64,000 nt of DNA. It comes from Tubulanus polymorphus (taxonomy: Eukaryota; Nemertea; Palaeonemertea; Tubulaniformes; Tubulanidae). Positions 10,835 through 55,000 of the stretch are shown here, in pieces. Every line of letters begins with the position of its first letter. The first letter of the stretch is position 1. Both the position numbers and the translations under genes were made by a program. The notes beneath the pieces are model-generated. The model had not been told where the DNA came from. It worked only from the letters and a program-made list of their open reading frames with translations, and did no database searches. The stretch covers positions 25,884,001 to 25,948,000 of the forward strand of contig NC_134025.1 in the NCBI RefSeq assembly GCF_964204645.1. Reading direction: 5' to 3'.

Positions 10835-13070
10835 TCAAAACAATTTAGCTCCGTATCCGAATGTTTGTCGAATGCGATCCCAGTAGAAGTTTTTCCAGCC
10901 GTCTTTCGTACGATCGAAATCGGTCGCCGGTATTCCTGATTGCGTGAGAGTTAATTGCGTTGATCCGTCACGGTCGTCTAGCGTGAGCGTCACCTCCGAG
11001 TAGTGCGCCGCTGGCCAATCTTTCAAACGCCATTTCATTTTGATTTTCTCGTTCAAAACCTGCAATAGACAGATTTACGACAGTTCAATATCCAACTAGC
11101 ATATGATTAGGCACCACCATTCGATACAGCAGTTATGACGAGCAGTTCTATCCAATGAGCTTTCATTTAGGTATCAGTTATATCATAATACATTTTCCAG
11201 CAAAAGTTGCACAGCGCACGTGAAGAACAGTTGCTTGAACTCGGACGCATTCAGTTTTCTACTTACAAGTTCAGTGAATTCACCAGATATTGTGTTTCCA
11301 TAAAATGAAAATCGTCCACCTTTTTCGCACCTGAATTCACTGACAGCCTTTTGCGTAAATGCATTAACCATCTGAAATAATAAGTAACTAATTACATTCA
11401 CAAACTCATATACATAAAAATATCGATTCAACCATTGTGTATTTAATCTACTTACCTCTTCTTCAGTAAGTGATCTATATAGTAGAGGAGGTGGACATTG
11501 GAAGTCGACTTTTGTGGTTAATTTCTTGGTCGATATTTTAACGCCAGTAGTCGGTTTAGATTCAACTGCTTGATTGAGAATTTTCTTCGCAACATTTTCC
11601 TATGTAGCCGTAATATGAAATTGGTTTTTTAATTTACAGAAAATGCACATACATTAATTACATCATTGAACCAACATGCAGATTCATCTCACCTTTCCCT
11701 GAGCCTTTTCTTCTTTGCGTTCATTACTATTGGTTGTTTTATCTTTTGATGGAAGTATCATTCCCTTCGAAAATTCTATAAATAAAATACAATCTTTCAT
11801 CTAATTTTATCAGAAAATGAATGCACTGCTACCATACGATTACATATGTACAATATACACTAGGGCAGATTTAGGGGGTGGTATGAATAAATCTTAACAC
11901 CAATGGTGTAATGCACAGTGGCCTTAAAATCTTCCTAGATGTGCCTCTGTATATACCGGTACACTGTGAGAGTAAATTGAAATTTTACCTTCTTTAAGCC
12001 CAGTAATATATTTAGCTAGTTGATTTCTGATAAGAAAAGATCCTTTTAGATGAACGATCTGTTTAAGAGTATACGCAGGATCACTGTTGTCTTTGGTCGA
12101 GACACTTATCTGTTAAATCAATTGAAAGAAGTTAGACCCAGTATTGTGAAATACACATGGCTTATGTGGCAATCATCAACCACTATCAAAAACTAATTGG
12201 CTTCTGGGGCTTTTGAATTAACAAGTCAATTCTTTCAGCATGATTTCAATTGTTTCTGTATCACTTACATCGATCTCCTCTGCAGAATTTTCTTCACTTA
12301 AATTTGGAATTTCAATGGTTCCATTAATCTTTTCATCACTATCAGTCAACATTCCTGCAAATAGAGAGTTATTTTTTTATCTTATGTATTCCACAGCATT
12401 TAAATCCAATGTGTGACTGCTGAGTTTATGCGCAAATTACCTTCCCAATTTAGTTTTATATGCCATTCGTAGAAGAATATTAATTTAGCCTTTCTATTAT
12501 TTGCTACTGCCTCTCCATCGATGCTGACTACTTCATTAATCCTACATTTACCTGGAATTGAGTAAAAAAAGGCTTGCTGTTATCATCTAAGACAAAGTTA
12601 GGAAAAACATCCGATTTTTCATGGGATTTTTTATACCTTCATTTGTCTCTATAATAAGATCCATCAGCAGTGATTTGAGTTTATCTTTTGACCACCCTGA
12701 AGCATTTTTTTCAGTCCTGAAAAGTAACGACATCTTGTTTCTAGTCAATCACTAATATAAGATTGGACTCTACAATTAAAATCAATTGATTTAATTCATG
12801 AATTAGTGAAATAACCCTTTTACTGATAATAGGGGTATCAATTTTGTTAATGCCATCATGAGGGTGGTTTGATATGTCAAGAAACTCAAACAGCAGGGCA
12901 CAAGTTAAAAAGGTTAAGACTTTGAATGCATTACCACTACTCTACCACTACCAGGAGGGTATAATTACTTGACAACATACAATAACATACCAGTGCCAAT
13001 TGTTTACATTCGTTCCATCAGTCCGATCTTCTACAATCCAACGTGGATCTCCTTCACCCCACTTCGCCAT
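10835..13070 (-). CDS. AHSA1: Activator of Hsp90 ATPase 1 (Aha1)
   Basis: Aha1 is the cytosolic co-chaperone that stimulates the Hsp90 ATPase. Nine exons on the minus strand: 13070-12991, 12716-12637, 12551-12441, 12354-12269, 12109-11989, 11775-11693, 11599-11456, 11371-11267 and 11059-10835. All junctions are GT-AG and in phase, giving 344 residues, against 338 in human. The protein starts MAKWGEGDPRWIVE. It has the N-terminal NxNNWHW motif at residues 21-27 and the RKxK motif (RKAK, 73-76), both linked in the family to Hsp90 activation. The N-terminal Hsp90-binding domain occupies about residues 1-160. A charged linker follows, then the AHSA1/SRPBCC-type C-terminal domain, ending with the conserved QTFGYGAKLF. 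The gene is head to head with the SLC22 gene, 741 nt separating the two start codons. It is intact with no anomalies. Confidence 0.96.
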
Positions 13071-13811
13071 GATACTAATGGTAATCTGCTCGGATTTGTT
13101 TGTAGTGTGATGATGTGGCTACCGCCCGGGGTTACAGAAAAAATAAAAGCCAAGAAGGACAAGGTGGTGGGAATTATTCTCCTGTTCTTATCTGACGAGT
13201 TCAACTTTCCTTCCTCGATCTTGATGATGATGATATACTGGGCCTTTCCTTAGATACTACAGCCAGAGTGTCGGGAATGACGAAAATAAAAGTCGATGTC
13301 GTATCTTACTCTTATTTTACGGAATTCTACATGAATTTTCCAGAAAATTGTAACCCGGAAATGAATTCGGCACGTTGTGGAGGCGTATGGGGGCAGCACC
13401 TACCGGGTCTACATCACATGCCAGTGATAACTTCGTGTTCATTCTAGCGGCGCCCGGCCGGCGCGTATGTGTGCCTGGTATTGCCGTACGACTGGAGGCT
13501 CGGGTTTAACTAATTAGCTCAGTACATATTCCTGTAATATCAATAATGTGAGTAATTTAGGTATAATCTATCATAACATAATCGGTCATATTAGACAACT
13601 TTTTCTCTACCAGCCTTTTGCCATTGGTCATACATTACTCGAACTAACTAGTCTATGGTTATTTGACAATAGGCGCATTGAAGTTTTTATGCCCTATAAA
13701 GAGCCTTTTATTAGAACGAGTCGCTTTGCACAGGCAGATATACTAGCCGGGTTAAAACCGCGTCGCGTTGAGTGAGTTTTTCGTGACAGCGCACGGAACT
13801 CGAGCGGTAAA
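13071..13811. promoter_or_regulatory. Shared intergenic region between divergent AHSA1 and SLC22 genes
   Basis: Only 741 nt separate the start codons of AHSA1 (minus) and the SLC22 transporter (plus), so both 5' UTRs and promoters must lie here unless distant noncoding first exons exist. A GC-rich patch (about 13446-13470, with GGCCGGCGCG) and CpGs near 13755-13800 stand out. I see no convincing TATA box for either gene. Confidence 0.45.
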
Positions 13812-16742
<2,931 letters not shown>

Positions 16743-16966
16743 CATATACGCGTATTGTAGACAAAAAGAATTCCATGATGAAAATTATCTGTGAATATAT
16801 AACTGTTAGTCATTAATTGGTTCCTTTCATTTTCTTGTCCAGTGTTTCGAGTCACTGATAACGCCGTAATAACCATTGCCGGTATGCGTTGTGAGTCGAA
16901 TGTACATTATTACATCATCAATATTGGCATTTCAGGATAACAATATTAATGTTTATTTTGTAATAG

Positions 16967-16972
16967 AATAAA
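16967..16972 (+). terminator. SLC22 poly(A) signal candidate
   Basis: AATAAA 225 nt after the SLC22 stop codon. A second AATAAA at 17401-17406 is an alternative distal site. Confidence 0.5.
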
Positions 16973-17788
16973 AATCTCATGACTCTTATTTTCTATTTAA
17001 TGAATTTCCATGACAGTTTTTGATGATGAATTCATCAGTGAATGTGCACTACGTCATCAATATCGGGGCTACAGAGGCGGATCCAGCACCAGTTTTCCAT
17101 TGAATTCCGAATTTAGAAGGGCATTTTATATTCCAGATATGACACTTTTTACCGCCATTGACCAATTGGCAAGGGCCTGCGGCATCATTAGCCCCTAATA
17201 CACTCGATGTATTAATCAAGGTATTACGTACAGACGCATCTTTTGTGAAATTGTTTATTTATAGATCGGAGATCCATTTTTCAAGGCGTCGATAAACTTT
17301 AGTTATTAGTAATTTATTTAGTAAGTTAGTTTTTTGTCACGTTAGTTCTACCGGCCTTTGTATACACGTTCTTTTGTGGGGAAAAGAAACTAGCAACTTG
17401 AATAAAAATCCTAAGAGCCCCATAGTTGTACGATATTTTATACTAGACCTGAATCATATTTTGCAGCCAAATTGGCCGCTCTCCTCAGAGTCATATTCAC
17501 TTGCAGTGAGTTGGTAACTTCCCCATGAGCTATGCCGAGTCTATTCAATGAAATGGTGATCATCCCGATGAATCGAGCATACTAATCAATCCCAAGCCGT
17601 CGTCCGTCAGATCCAGGCCCGTTTCGGAAAATACTGGACAACGAATATCCTCTGTTATGGTGTTGGCGGCTACAGTACCGGTAGTGAACCCATAAAAATT
17701 GATCGAAAAATTTTTTGTAACATCGAATGCGTATCGCCTAAAATCATTTCTAGGACGGAGTTCAAAGTCCTTGCAATGATCCAGGCTA

Positions 17789-17961
17789 CAGTGGAACCTC
17801 ATTTTAACGAACTCGGATACAACGGTTCATCGGATATAACAAATATAGAATTTCGTCCCAGAAAGAAAATGTAATTAATTTCATAATGGATATAACTAAC
17901 TATCGGTTATAAAGAACAGATTTTCTAGTCCCGTGAAGTTCGTTGAACCGAGGTTCCGCTG
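17789..17961. mobile_element. 173-bp MITE, pogo/Tc1-mariner type
   Basis: The left end CAGTGGAACCTC and the right end GAGGTTCCGCTG form terminal inverted repeats that extend to about 29 bp with few mismatches, through a shared AACGAACT block. The element is flanked on both sides by TA (17787-17788 and 17962-17963), the target-site duplication of this superfamily. The ends resemble those of pogo/Tigger-like elements common in invertebrates. There is no transposase, so it is non-autonomous. Confidence 0.75.
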
Positions 17962-19061
17962 TAACAGGTCAAGACATCCAAAACCAGAAAATCATCCACA
18001 CGCAAATGTGCTGCAAACAGACCGCAACAGATGAAAACAATCAACGACAAAACGATATGCAATACTGAGAGGCTGATACGAAGATGTAAAACGATTAATT
18101 CCTTGAATCAGATCAGCCAAAAAGGCTGGAACCTAAATCAGATGATGGCCACTTTCTCAGTCTCGACCAATAATAATTTTCCAGTATTTGCTAAGTGAAT
18201 GTGAAAGATTGAATAACCGCATGGCATCAGTATCAATGCAATTACCTAAGAATAAATTTCCGATTTTCTAAACATTTTTGTCTGAAACACAGTGGCATTT
18301 TGCGTTTTTCAAGGCGATGACGCCAGCGCGTTATCCGTAGTCGAGAACGGACCTCATGGAACCAATTTCTGTCACACACACGCACGCACGCACACACATT
18401 TCTTACTAAGCCATAGAACGGACCAGCGGATCAGTATTTTAGGTCGGTCCAAATTGGAACGGTAAAATGGTCCAGGAGTTTGAGGGTCAAGTGCTACCCC
18501 AAGAAAATTTTGAAAATATAAGTGTTTTAGATGCTTTCAGCCAATTCTATAAAAACTGCACTTGTTGACCAGAAACACACTACGGTAGTCAAAATTTGCT
18601 TTGGCAAAAAATAATGCATCTTTTCAGGCGTATTTTACTTATCCAAATCGGTTATAGATGAATTTTTCCAATACAAAAAGTTTGTGGACTCTAAATTCGT
18701 TTTTCTTCGTCTGATTCACTTTTGTCGGGCGGTATAACAGTGATTGTTGCAATATAAATCTGAAACAACGAGTTAAGAAAATATGCTTATCATTTTGGAG
18801 GGAATGAACAATCAGCTGATCGCGTAATATTATTAAATAATTGCGTAAGTATCCGCTAGGTGGTGTTATGATTTAATGTCAAGGTTATCAGCATTTGGCG
18901 TAATCTCCTACTAAAAATCAACAAAAATCATCATCAATGATTTTCTTTATTTTTGCATATGGGAGCAAAACTGCAAGACTGGTTGCAACATTGATAAATT
19001 CTACCTAGGGTCCGGGTCCACCTTTTACAAGGGTCAGTGTGTGTAGTGCTACCATTATCAA

Positions 19062-19090
19062 TGACGTCACGCCGATTGATATTGACCAAT
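19062..19090. promoter_or_regulatory. CRE and CCAAT motifs upstream of MARK
   Basis: A perfect TGACGTCA palindrome (19062-19069, CREB/ATF type) is followed by GACCAATCAG (CCAAT at 19086-19090, NF-Y type). They lie about 530-560 nt before the MARK start codon, in the CpG-richer patch. Motif spacing is promoter-like, but use is unproven. Confidence 0.4.
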
Positions 19091-19617
19091 CAGAATGCTT
19101 TGCGCACAGCTCGTGCCCTGGCGTGTTGATCGGCCGCCATCTTGATGAAGAAATTTCATGAATAGCTCGAAAAACCGGCCGAGTTTTACATCTTTCCTGC
19201 CGTACTGCGCGAGCGAAAATGAGCTAAATGACATCGGATACTACCGGGTGGAGAAAAGAGGCACATCTAGCCTACGGATATAATAAAAAGCTAGATAATA
19301 CGTGAGTTTTCGGCGCCGAATCGACCCGAGTGGGCTAAATTTTTTCAAAAAATCGGGTGTCAACTCGGCGCTAATCAAATCAGTTTGAGCAGTTATTCGA
19401 GTCGTTCGTGGACGGCAGTGTCTGTTGATTATTAAAGTGTTCATTTGAAAAATTCGGAAGCAGGATCATCGATGTTCATCGTTAATCTACCCTTCCATAC
19501 TCGATACAGCAGCATCGTAACAGACTAACAACAGTTGACGTCGTGTCGGCCATCTTGGATAAAGATTTGACATTCTCTACACACAGATAGTTGTGATACA
19601 TACTTTAGACTGTCGAG

Positions 19618-46079
<26,462 letters not shown>

Positions 46080-49000
46080 TCTCGAGATTGCATTCATGTG
46101 ATAATTTCGTGTTATTTCGAACCCATTTTTAAGGGTCAGTTTAGCACCGATTCACACAAGAACAAAACACGAATCGAAGACTATTGTTGTGAAAATTTTA
46201 TGTGATCTTAAAATGGTGCTGTAGACCACTGAATGGACTGACAACAGGATTGAGTGAAATGTTGATTGCATAAATCATCATTTGAGTAAACTGACTGCTG
46301 GACCAAACGCATGATTTTAGTCATAAATTATTATTAAATGTGTTTCTTTATGTGTCTTGAAAAATTGTACAATTTTTCAGGTAGGGAGTGTGATGAATTT
46401 ATTTTTAGCCCCTGTAAGGTTATCTTTGGTGTTCGTGATTTTCATTCGATTAAGTATTCAAACACCGACTGTAGCTTTAATTAGGAGCTGAAATTTATTC
46501 TTAAACAGTCATATCTGTGTCTCCTCTGTCGTTCAAACTAAAAAATTAAAAGCTCTGCAAAATACTTTTCGTTGAAGAGGAGACATGTTATGAAATTTCG
46601 AAATTTCAACAAAAAATTGAAAAATACCAGTATATTAAAACAACTAATCTAATTTATTTTAATTTAAATGATGATGGCAATGAGAATGAAAATGATTCTT
46701 CCATTGCGGTCATATTTTATGCTTAAAGAATGTGGCTTATTTCTGTATTCAGGAGCCGATAGGAGAGAAATCAATTAATATACCACATGTTTTATGTGTC
46801 TCGTTGGATCTACTGAACAACTGTTAGCCCTCCTATTGATACCTGAATGTGTTTCTGGTATTAAGATCAGTTTTAATGGCCTATTTAGTTTACCTGCTTA
46901 AATCTATGGCGGATTCATGTACTCTAAAAGCCAACTCTTGAGTTATTGTTTTAAGAGTGCATGGTTGTATGAATAGATTTGGCAGACCTTGCAATTTAAA
47001 GTTAGAAAAAATTCTAATACCATTGTTATCTTAATTCCTTATTGCCCTTTTGATTGTAAAGTAATGTTTGTCCCTTGAATACCCTATCTGATTAGTTTCA
47101 TATTTTGAAAGCTTCAGCTTCAGGTGATTGTCACTCACTGATTACTGATCTAACTAGTACCGGTAGTTCATAGAATGTTATGCACTAACAAGACCCTAGC
47201 TTTCATATTTTCCATCTGATCGATTGATAATGCTGTGCATAAGATCTTTTTCTGTAATCTAGATCAAAATGGCTCATTCAGCAACATTATCTATAAAACA
47301 ACTACAATATCCGAGAGCGGTGTGCGACGACAGTTGAGTTCTTTACTTGTGATAATGTGAGAACTGATCTGTAATGGAAAAATCGAAGGTGAAATATGTT
47401 TGACAGTATCTGATAGAACAGCATCGAACAAAGTGTACATATGGCAACTATGATACATGTATTTTTTAAATTCACTACATTCGTACGTTTTATTTCCATA
47501 TAGTGTATAAAGACGATGTTTTTAAAAGAAATAATAATCATGTATTTTTGCCTGGAATGATGATAAGATGTTGCTCCGTATGTGTTTCACCGCAGTTGTT
47601 TATGATGTAAATACATTGTAATATTTATCTCGATCATGTATAAAGTCGGATAGTAGATAAAGAGAAAATTTGAAATTCAATAGATTTCTTTTCGAGAAAC
47701 CATAATTCAGTTTAAAGCGATACGTTCTTTGATCTTGCTTTCTAGTTTAAGATTCAGGGACAGATGTTCACGAGTTGATTAAGTTAACTGATAGATAAAT
47801 ACCGCAGCGGAAACCGAAATTGCAATTTTACCGTACTATGCGTCTACCTGTTAACTCGATCTTTCTGCGCTTGTTTACTCTAACCATTTTTCGAGCAACT
47901 GTCCCCTGAACGATAATCTGTTATGAAATGTTTTGTTGAAGTTTGATAATGAAAAATTATGACCATTCCTTTCCCACTCGATACCTTACTAACTCACCTG
48001 GTATTAGGGCTCTTTTGTTTCATCCGAGCAGAAAGCATCTCTGCATATCGGTGTACTGTATGTTTAAATTTATATAAATATATACATATATGTAAATATT
48101 TCAATTTTAAAAGATTCCCCTCATATAAATATATCTATATACATATATGTATATACATATATTTATCTGTATGTATATTTGTCAAAACCTTGATTGACTA
48201 AGATAGGAGTGACTGATATTTGGGGAGCAGAATAATTATTATTTATACACAGATCCGTTAAAAGTTTTAATCAATTTTCTGATGTCATCTGGTCAATCAT
48301 TTTCATGGAGACCGGTGTAATAACAGTTTGATTATGTCTTCATCAGATAGCTCTGCCAGTTGGCATATGATGTCATTTACTTATTTATTTTATAGCTGTT
48401 TCATATGTGTTCAAAGTAATGAAATATTTTATATATTATTTCGTAAGCAACTAAATGAATATACATGCGCACTATTGAATACCTCGCTATATTGTGCATT
48501 GGTGTCTTCAGTTGATAGGCACAATGTAATTCTCAAATGCAGTAAGATAATTAAACATTTCTCGTAGCACTGTTACATTAGCAGGATATAATATCACGAC
48601 GTGAGAGCAAAGTTTATGATGTTTATTTCATATTCGATCAGGGTAAATACGTAAATTTTATACCTGAAAGCTTAACGCATGAGATGACAAGCTACACAAG
48701 CCCGAGCATCTTATGAGCATGCCGTAAAATAGACTACCTTTCTTTTTAATACATCAGCAAAAATCTGAATAGTTGTTGTTGGTCTTTCATTTGGTTGATA
48801 TACCGGTATGCATATGAATAGGCTGTGTTTAACTAATAGTTTACCTAAGCACCTGACCAATCGGTGTTTTAAGTGAAGAAAATATCTTGTATGCATCATC
48901 AGTTGTATGCAAATTGTGTACTGTAATTTGAAGTCGAATAAACACAAATCATTCAATGTCCATAGAACACACTAATGTATATCTCTTGTGTCAAAGTAAT

Positions 49001-50202
49001 TTTTGCTTTGTTCCCTTAAATATTGTACAGGTATTTAATACGAATCAAACGAAATCTGTTTTCTAAAAAAAAACTTTTAAGAATGCCTCCATAATTGTTA
49101 AGTTCTTCATAGTTTTATTGCAAGTAGTGAAAGTTTAAGATTTGCGATTTATTTTGCCCTGAACAAGGCTGCATCATAATTGATCTTGTGGAAAAAGTTG
49201 GTGTATTTTTTTCTCGCTTTTAAAAACTTTTTTTTTGAGTTAATTCTGAAAATAATGCAATACTTCCATAATTTTCTGTTAAAAGTGCAAGCTCGAAAGA
49301 TGATCTGCGGACAATCGAACATAGGTTATTAATCGGTACATGTGCGATTGATTGTTTTTGCTGTGATATCTTACTATTGCAACAATCATCACGCAACAAT
49401 TACTATTGTTCTATGATAACCAGACTTCACTAGGGTTCTTGTGTATGAAATCTGATATATGTAAATACTACATGTGTAAAACAGAATAAGATATTAAAGC
49501 TTTGGATAAGATTATTTCGGTTCGTCTTAGAGTTTTTTTCTCTCTCTTTCTCTGTGGAATTACCCATCTCGAGTGATGTCATCTTTGAACAGGAAAGTAT
49601 TGAAAGCCTTTTGCAACTAGTCTAACATACTAGCCTAATATATTGACGTTGTGCATCCTCTAAAAAATAATTACAGTCTAAGTCCATTACATGTCATCGT
49701 TTTTAATGCCATCACTCGCTTAACACTGACATTTTTCAGAGAACAAATTCGTCCAACCTCGATGAAAATACCATATTTTATAACGCCATGTTTTCCATTG
49801 GTTCCAACAGTTGCAATATAACACACTATGACTTAAGATTTATCAAAAACGAATTAAGAGTTATGTATGAAATATGTTTTTTTTATTTGAATTACAAAAT
49901 CAACACAAAAAAATCACAATTGTGACATGTATTGACGACTATAGTGCACATCAACTAAAACAGATTGTTGTAACAGTTTCTATGGTGTCAAAAAGAGGTT
50001 CACAAGGGGCTTGAATTTGGCTTCAAAATTAGGTGGCTTAGCCCTGACCAGCTAATCCAGTCCTTGCAACGTTCCATTTATGAAAGTAAAAACGAAGAGT
50101 AGATTAAATAACATTTTTAAGAATTCTAATAAACTACATTTTCATCATAATCAAAATATTGACATGTTAATTATAATATTGATATTATAATTATGAGTCA
50201 AT
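46080..50202. other. MARK distal 3' UTR and convergent intergenic region
   Basis: About 4.1 kb between the MARK stop (plus) and the PAXX stop (minus). Plus-strand poly(A) candidates are AATAAA at 48937-48942 and ATTAAA at 49493-49498. No coding gene recognised. AT-rich TATACATATATG-type low complexity occurs at 48060-48180. Confidence 0.5.
49882..49887 (-). terminator. PAXX poly(A) signal candidate
   Basis: AATAAA on the minus strand, about 315 nt after the PAXX stop codon. Confidence 0.4.
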
Positions 50203-50996
50203 TCAATCGAATGCCACGCCTCCAGCTGCTTTTCTCTTTCGACTGTTCGGATTAACAACACTCATTCCAACTTTTTTAGGCTTCGGTTTCACAGGGCTGC
50301 CCTTTCTATTGTCTAAGTCTATCATTCCGGAAGCTCCTGAATTCTTCGCTGCCGCGACCGCTTGTTGCAAACAATCAATCCGTTGATTTAAATTGGCCAT
50401 ATTTTTTTCTAGATCTTTAGATTTTTTGACGTAATGAAACAGTAAATCTTTCAGTTCGTTTTTCTTATCAGCTGCCTTCATTTCAAACAGATCAAACGTG
50501 AATGCCGATGACCCAACTCCAACTGTTAAAACGATCTTCGCACCAACTTGTAGTATGGCTACCTTGTCATTTGTGAAACACAGCCTGAAAATGACAATTA
50601 GATATATATCTAAACAACTCACAGGGGGTTCCATCCTCAACTGGAGCCCTTTCCTCCCAGGTGCCTAATTAGGACTACTCTCAACTAACTATCGATACTG
50701 ATACAGATTCGTTGCTTTTTATAGCATAGTCATATAGGCCATTCCTTTCAGAACTTAAGAGCCTACCTGAACTGATCGAAATACGCTTCTTTCGTATTGA
50801 TATGCGCCATATCCATATAAGCATCAATTTCCACACTGTCCAGCTCAGTTCTCCACACATCAACCCCGTCACTGACGCCCAGAATCCACTGATTTGAATC
50901 AGATTTCGAGTAGACTAAATATTTACTTCCTGGTTCAGAAATCACATATTTTAAATCGTCTACTTTTGCTTCTTTTAAAGACTCCTTCAAAGCCAT
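50203..50996 (-). CDS. PAXX: PAXX, paralog of XRCC4 and XLF, non-homologous end-joining factor
   Basis: A nuclear factor that binds Ku and stabilises the end-joining complex at double-strand breaks. Two exons, 50996-50767 and 50584-50203, phase 2 junction, 203 residues (human 204). Start MALKESLKEAKVDDLKYVIS was preferred over an in-frame upstream ATG (51032) because that adds a poorly conserved hydrophobic tail. The order is an N-terminal beta-rich head (about 1-115, with WILGVSDGVDVWRTEL and KIVLTVGVGSSAFTFDLFEM), then a coiled-coil stalk (about 118-155, KDLEKNMANLNQRIDCLQQ). A basic linker follows, and the C-terminal VNPNSRKRKAAGGVAFD matches the Ku-binding tail of vertebrate PAXX (NP..KSKKPAGGVDFD). 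Recognition rests chiefly on that tail plus architecture. Confidence 0.9.
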
Positions 50997-52013
<1,017 letters not shown>

Positions 52014-55000
52014 ATGATGAACGTTTTGACACTTTGGATTTGTGTCTTGTTTGTTAGTTTTCATGGACCCGTTGATAGTTTGGAAATCCAGAAAGGTGGA
52101 TTGAACCGGAACTATCGAAACAGAATCTGTCGGCTAAGATGCCGGGCCGCTTGCACGACTTTGGATACAAAAACTGCATCGGGTTCTGGACACCCATTTA
52201 AACTAAAAAAGGTAAGACAAAATCAACAAACAGCAGTCAAACATAAAGGAAACAAACTTATGATTCCCAAAAGCGAAAAATAACTGTCGGTCTACATGTT
52301 AATTTATGATGCCATGATTGAAGAATTGTGACGATAAGATGATCGATTTGACTTGATTTAAGCTTAATCTCTAAACTCTTTATTCCTTGATTTTCAATCA
52401 GATTTACGCGCGGTAAACAGGAATTGAAACAAAAGTTACATTAGTTGTTTCATCCAATCTTTCGACCATGGGGCATTTTCTAAACGGAACAGAGAAGCTA
52501 AGCAATATATACTACAATGTATACTAGCATCGTAATGGGTTTTCCTTAATTGCTTTGATAAATGACGTATGAAAAAGAGTCTAGCTTTTTCAAGAACAAA
52601 GCATTGATTTCGGACTTGATTGAAAAGATATTTTCTCCAATCTTTGTGAAACAGATTTATACGTTAGGAAATTTGGTAATTCATTTTCGACGATTACCGT
52701 TTACCTTTTTACTTTTTCTCTTTTTGAGAAAGCTACTTATTCATTCTCGACAGGTCAGGTGAGTTGGTTGTTTCATTCAGTTCTGCTGTAATAATTTGTC
52801 GTGGCTTGTCTCTCTTTCATCAGATATTGATTTGATTTTTCGATGACATCAGAATTCTTCCCTTGCAAGTATACCTGATCGGTTTACCAATAGATCAACT
52901 GCGGCGGTTCTTACCGTTTGTCCGACTGCACGAAATCACAAATCACCGAACGGAGAAGAGAAGACGCAGAACATAACACGGTTGAATCCCGATGAATTTT
53001 CAATACGTAACATTTGACATTTCCAAAATGAAATCAATTGACGTTTTAAAACAAAAACGTTTTTGTAAATTTTGATGAAGCCCACAGTCATCGAATGAAC
53101 GGACTGACAATGAAAATGATTTGAAGGGTTTCGTTTTTCGGTTGGCAGGAGTGTTCTTGTCTATGCCTTTTACCAACCGCGACACTAGCTACGTCATCGT
53201 CGACGGTGTTGTATATCAATCCGAATTCATGTAAAAACACATGAATTCATTCTCTAGCGACTTTGCCAGGTACAGAAATTGTGTTATCATTAATCTGATA
53301 GTTTGAATAATTAGTTCTATTGTCGCGTGGTTACTTCAGGTTGAGTTAGTCAGAGTGATAATGTACTGGCCTAGTCGTTTTATTCCCGTGACACTTACTC
53401 AGCAGAAACTCCCCGAAATATTGCGGCTCCGATAGGAAAATAATGAAATCACTTAAACCAAATGACTCTACGTTTCGCGTGATCCTAACCCGAAAAGTTG
53501 GAATGTTTTCACAACGAAGAAATAGAAATTTTCCATTTAAAAAAAAAATTCTCGAGACCCTTGTATATTCCTATGCATTGATACAAAAATAAAAATATTT
53601 TTTGAAAGAAGTGAATGGTTTCATTGAAAATTCCTTGCGTGCTAGTAATTTCAAGAAAAAATAGTTCACAAATCTACGCGAAGACAACAAAAGCACTATG
53701 GCTTTGATTATATAACCCATAACGCATGTATATAGCCTACTGATTTGATTTTGAGAGAGAAAAAGAGAAAGAGATTATACTGAATTCAAATCTGATCGTA
53801 ATCTATATGTAACACCTGAGATATTTCACATCGCCTATATTTCTTTGGTTATGGGACAAGTCGCCAATTAAACGTTGTAACCTGATCAAATATAGATGGA
53901 AATCAGCTAAGCGTTCATTTCCGGCGTGAAATATCGTGAATCAATTGTGTGAACATTTTTCACCGCTCATTTTATCTGTTTCTCACACTGCTGACGTTAT
54001 AACGTCCATCGTCTGTGACAGTCGGCACAGCATTCATCTCATTTTAACAATTTTTCCAGAATTTAACGTTCTATAGTCTTTCGGAAAATTCTACCCGGCA
54101 CAACCGACCCCGATAGAAAAACATGGTTTCAGATGATACACCGTTAGTTTTTTGTTTATTGAGTAAACCAGAAGGCCATCAGTATCAGACAAAAACTACC
54201 AGGAAACTAAACATATGACTTACGGTTTTATTCTTTCCCTAACTAAAAAACGTTTCCTCCTATTTCACTATTCTAATTAAGAAGATCGCAGAGAACGTCT
54301 ATGATTTGAAGAAGACAATTTTTGAAAGATTCGCGGAAAAAATAAGTGTGATCTAAACACTTTATCGCGGTAGAAATTCTTAGAATATCAAGTCTAGTAG
54401 AGATCAAGTGTATGTGGAACTGAAGATCCTTCTTGAAAAGAGAAAGATTCACCTCCGCGTCTTTACTGCGATATCTCTTTCGTCGTCACACGTGGGCATA
54501 TATTCTTTACAATATGTTCTCTCATATATCCCACTTTCAGATCTCATAGCCACATTCTAAGAATTCGCCAGTTACCTTGAATCAAATCTTAGACACAAAA
54601 CTGCTATTTTCTATACATTGTCTATGATTCTCTTTTATGGTAAGATTCTGTAATTTCATATTTTTGTTTTTCTTATTTTTTGTACTCGAGATGAATCAAA
54701 CGGCGGTTCATTTTTCTTTCCCACCACCGTAAAGCGAACCTTTAAAAAACATTCTGTATTTTCGAGACTTCTTTCATAATATCTGATAGATAAGGCTTGT
54801 TATATAGATATCTATATATTGGAATAGTTATTCTGGCATAGGGATTAGTATTCTGCTTGACCGAGGCCAAAGTTTTATGGTCATTCGGGTTTTCGTTTGT
54901 GAGTGGTATAAAATGAAGTCGATATCAGCTAGGTTGGATGAGTATGGCTCCAGTCTGAGTTTTTATCAGGGTTATATAGGCTGTTTACAGCCTCTGCGTA

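Larger units (their letters stand above)
16743..19617. other. SLC22 3' UTR, intergenic sequence and MARK promoter region
   Basis: The left end is the SLC22 3' UTR. A 173-bp MITE lies at 17789-17961, and an imperfect CA/CACG microsatellite at about 18374-18400. No coding exon was recognised. From about 18990 the sequence becomes richer in CpG and holds promoter-type motifs for MARK. Confidence 0.5.
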
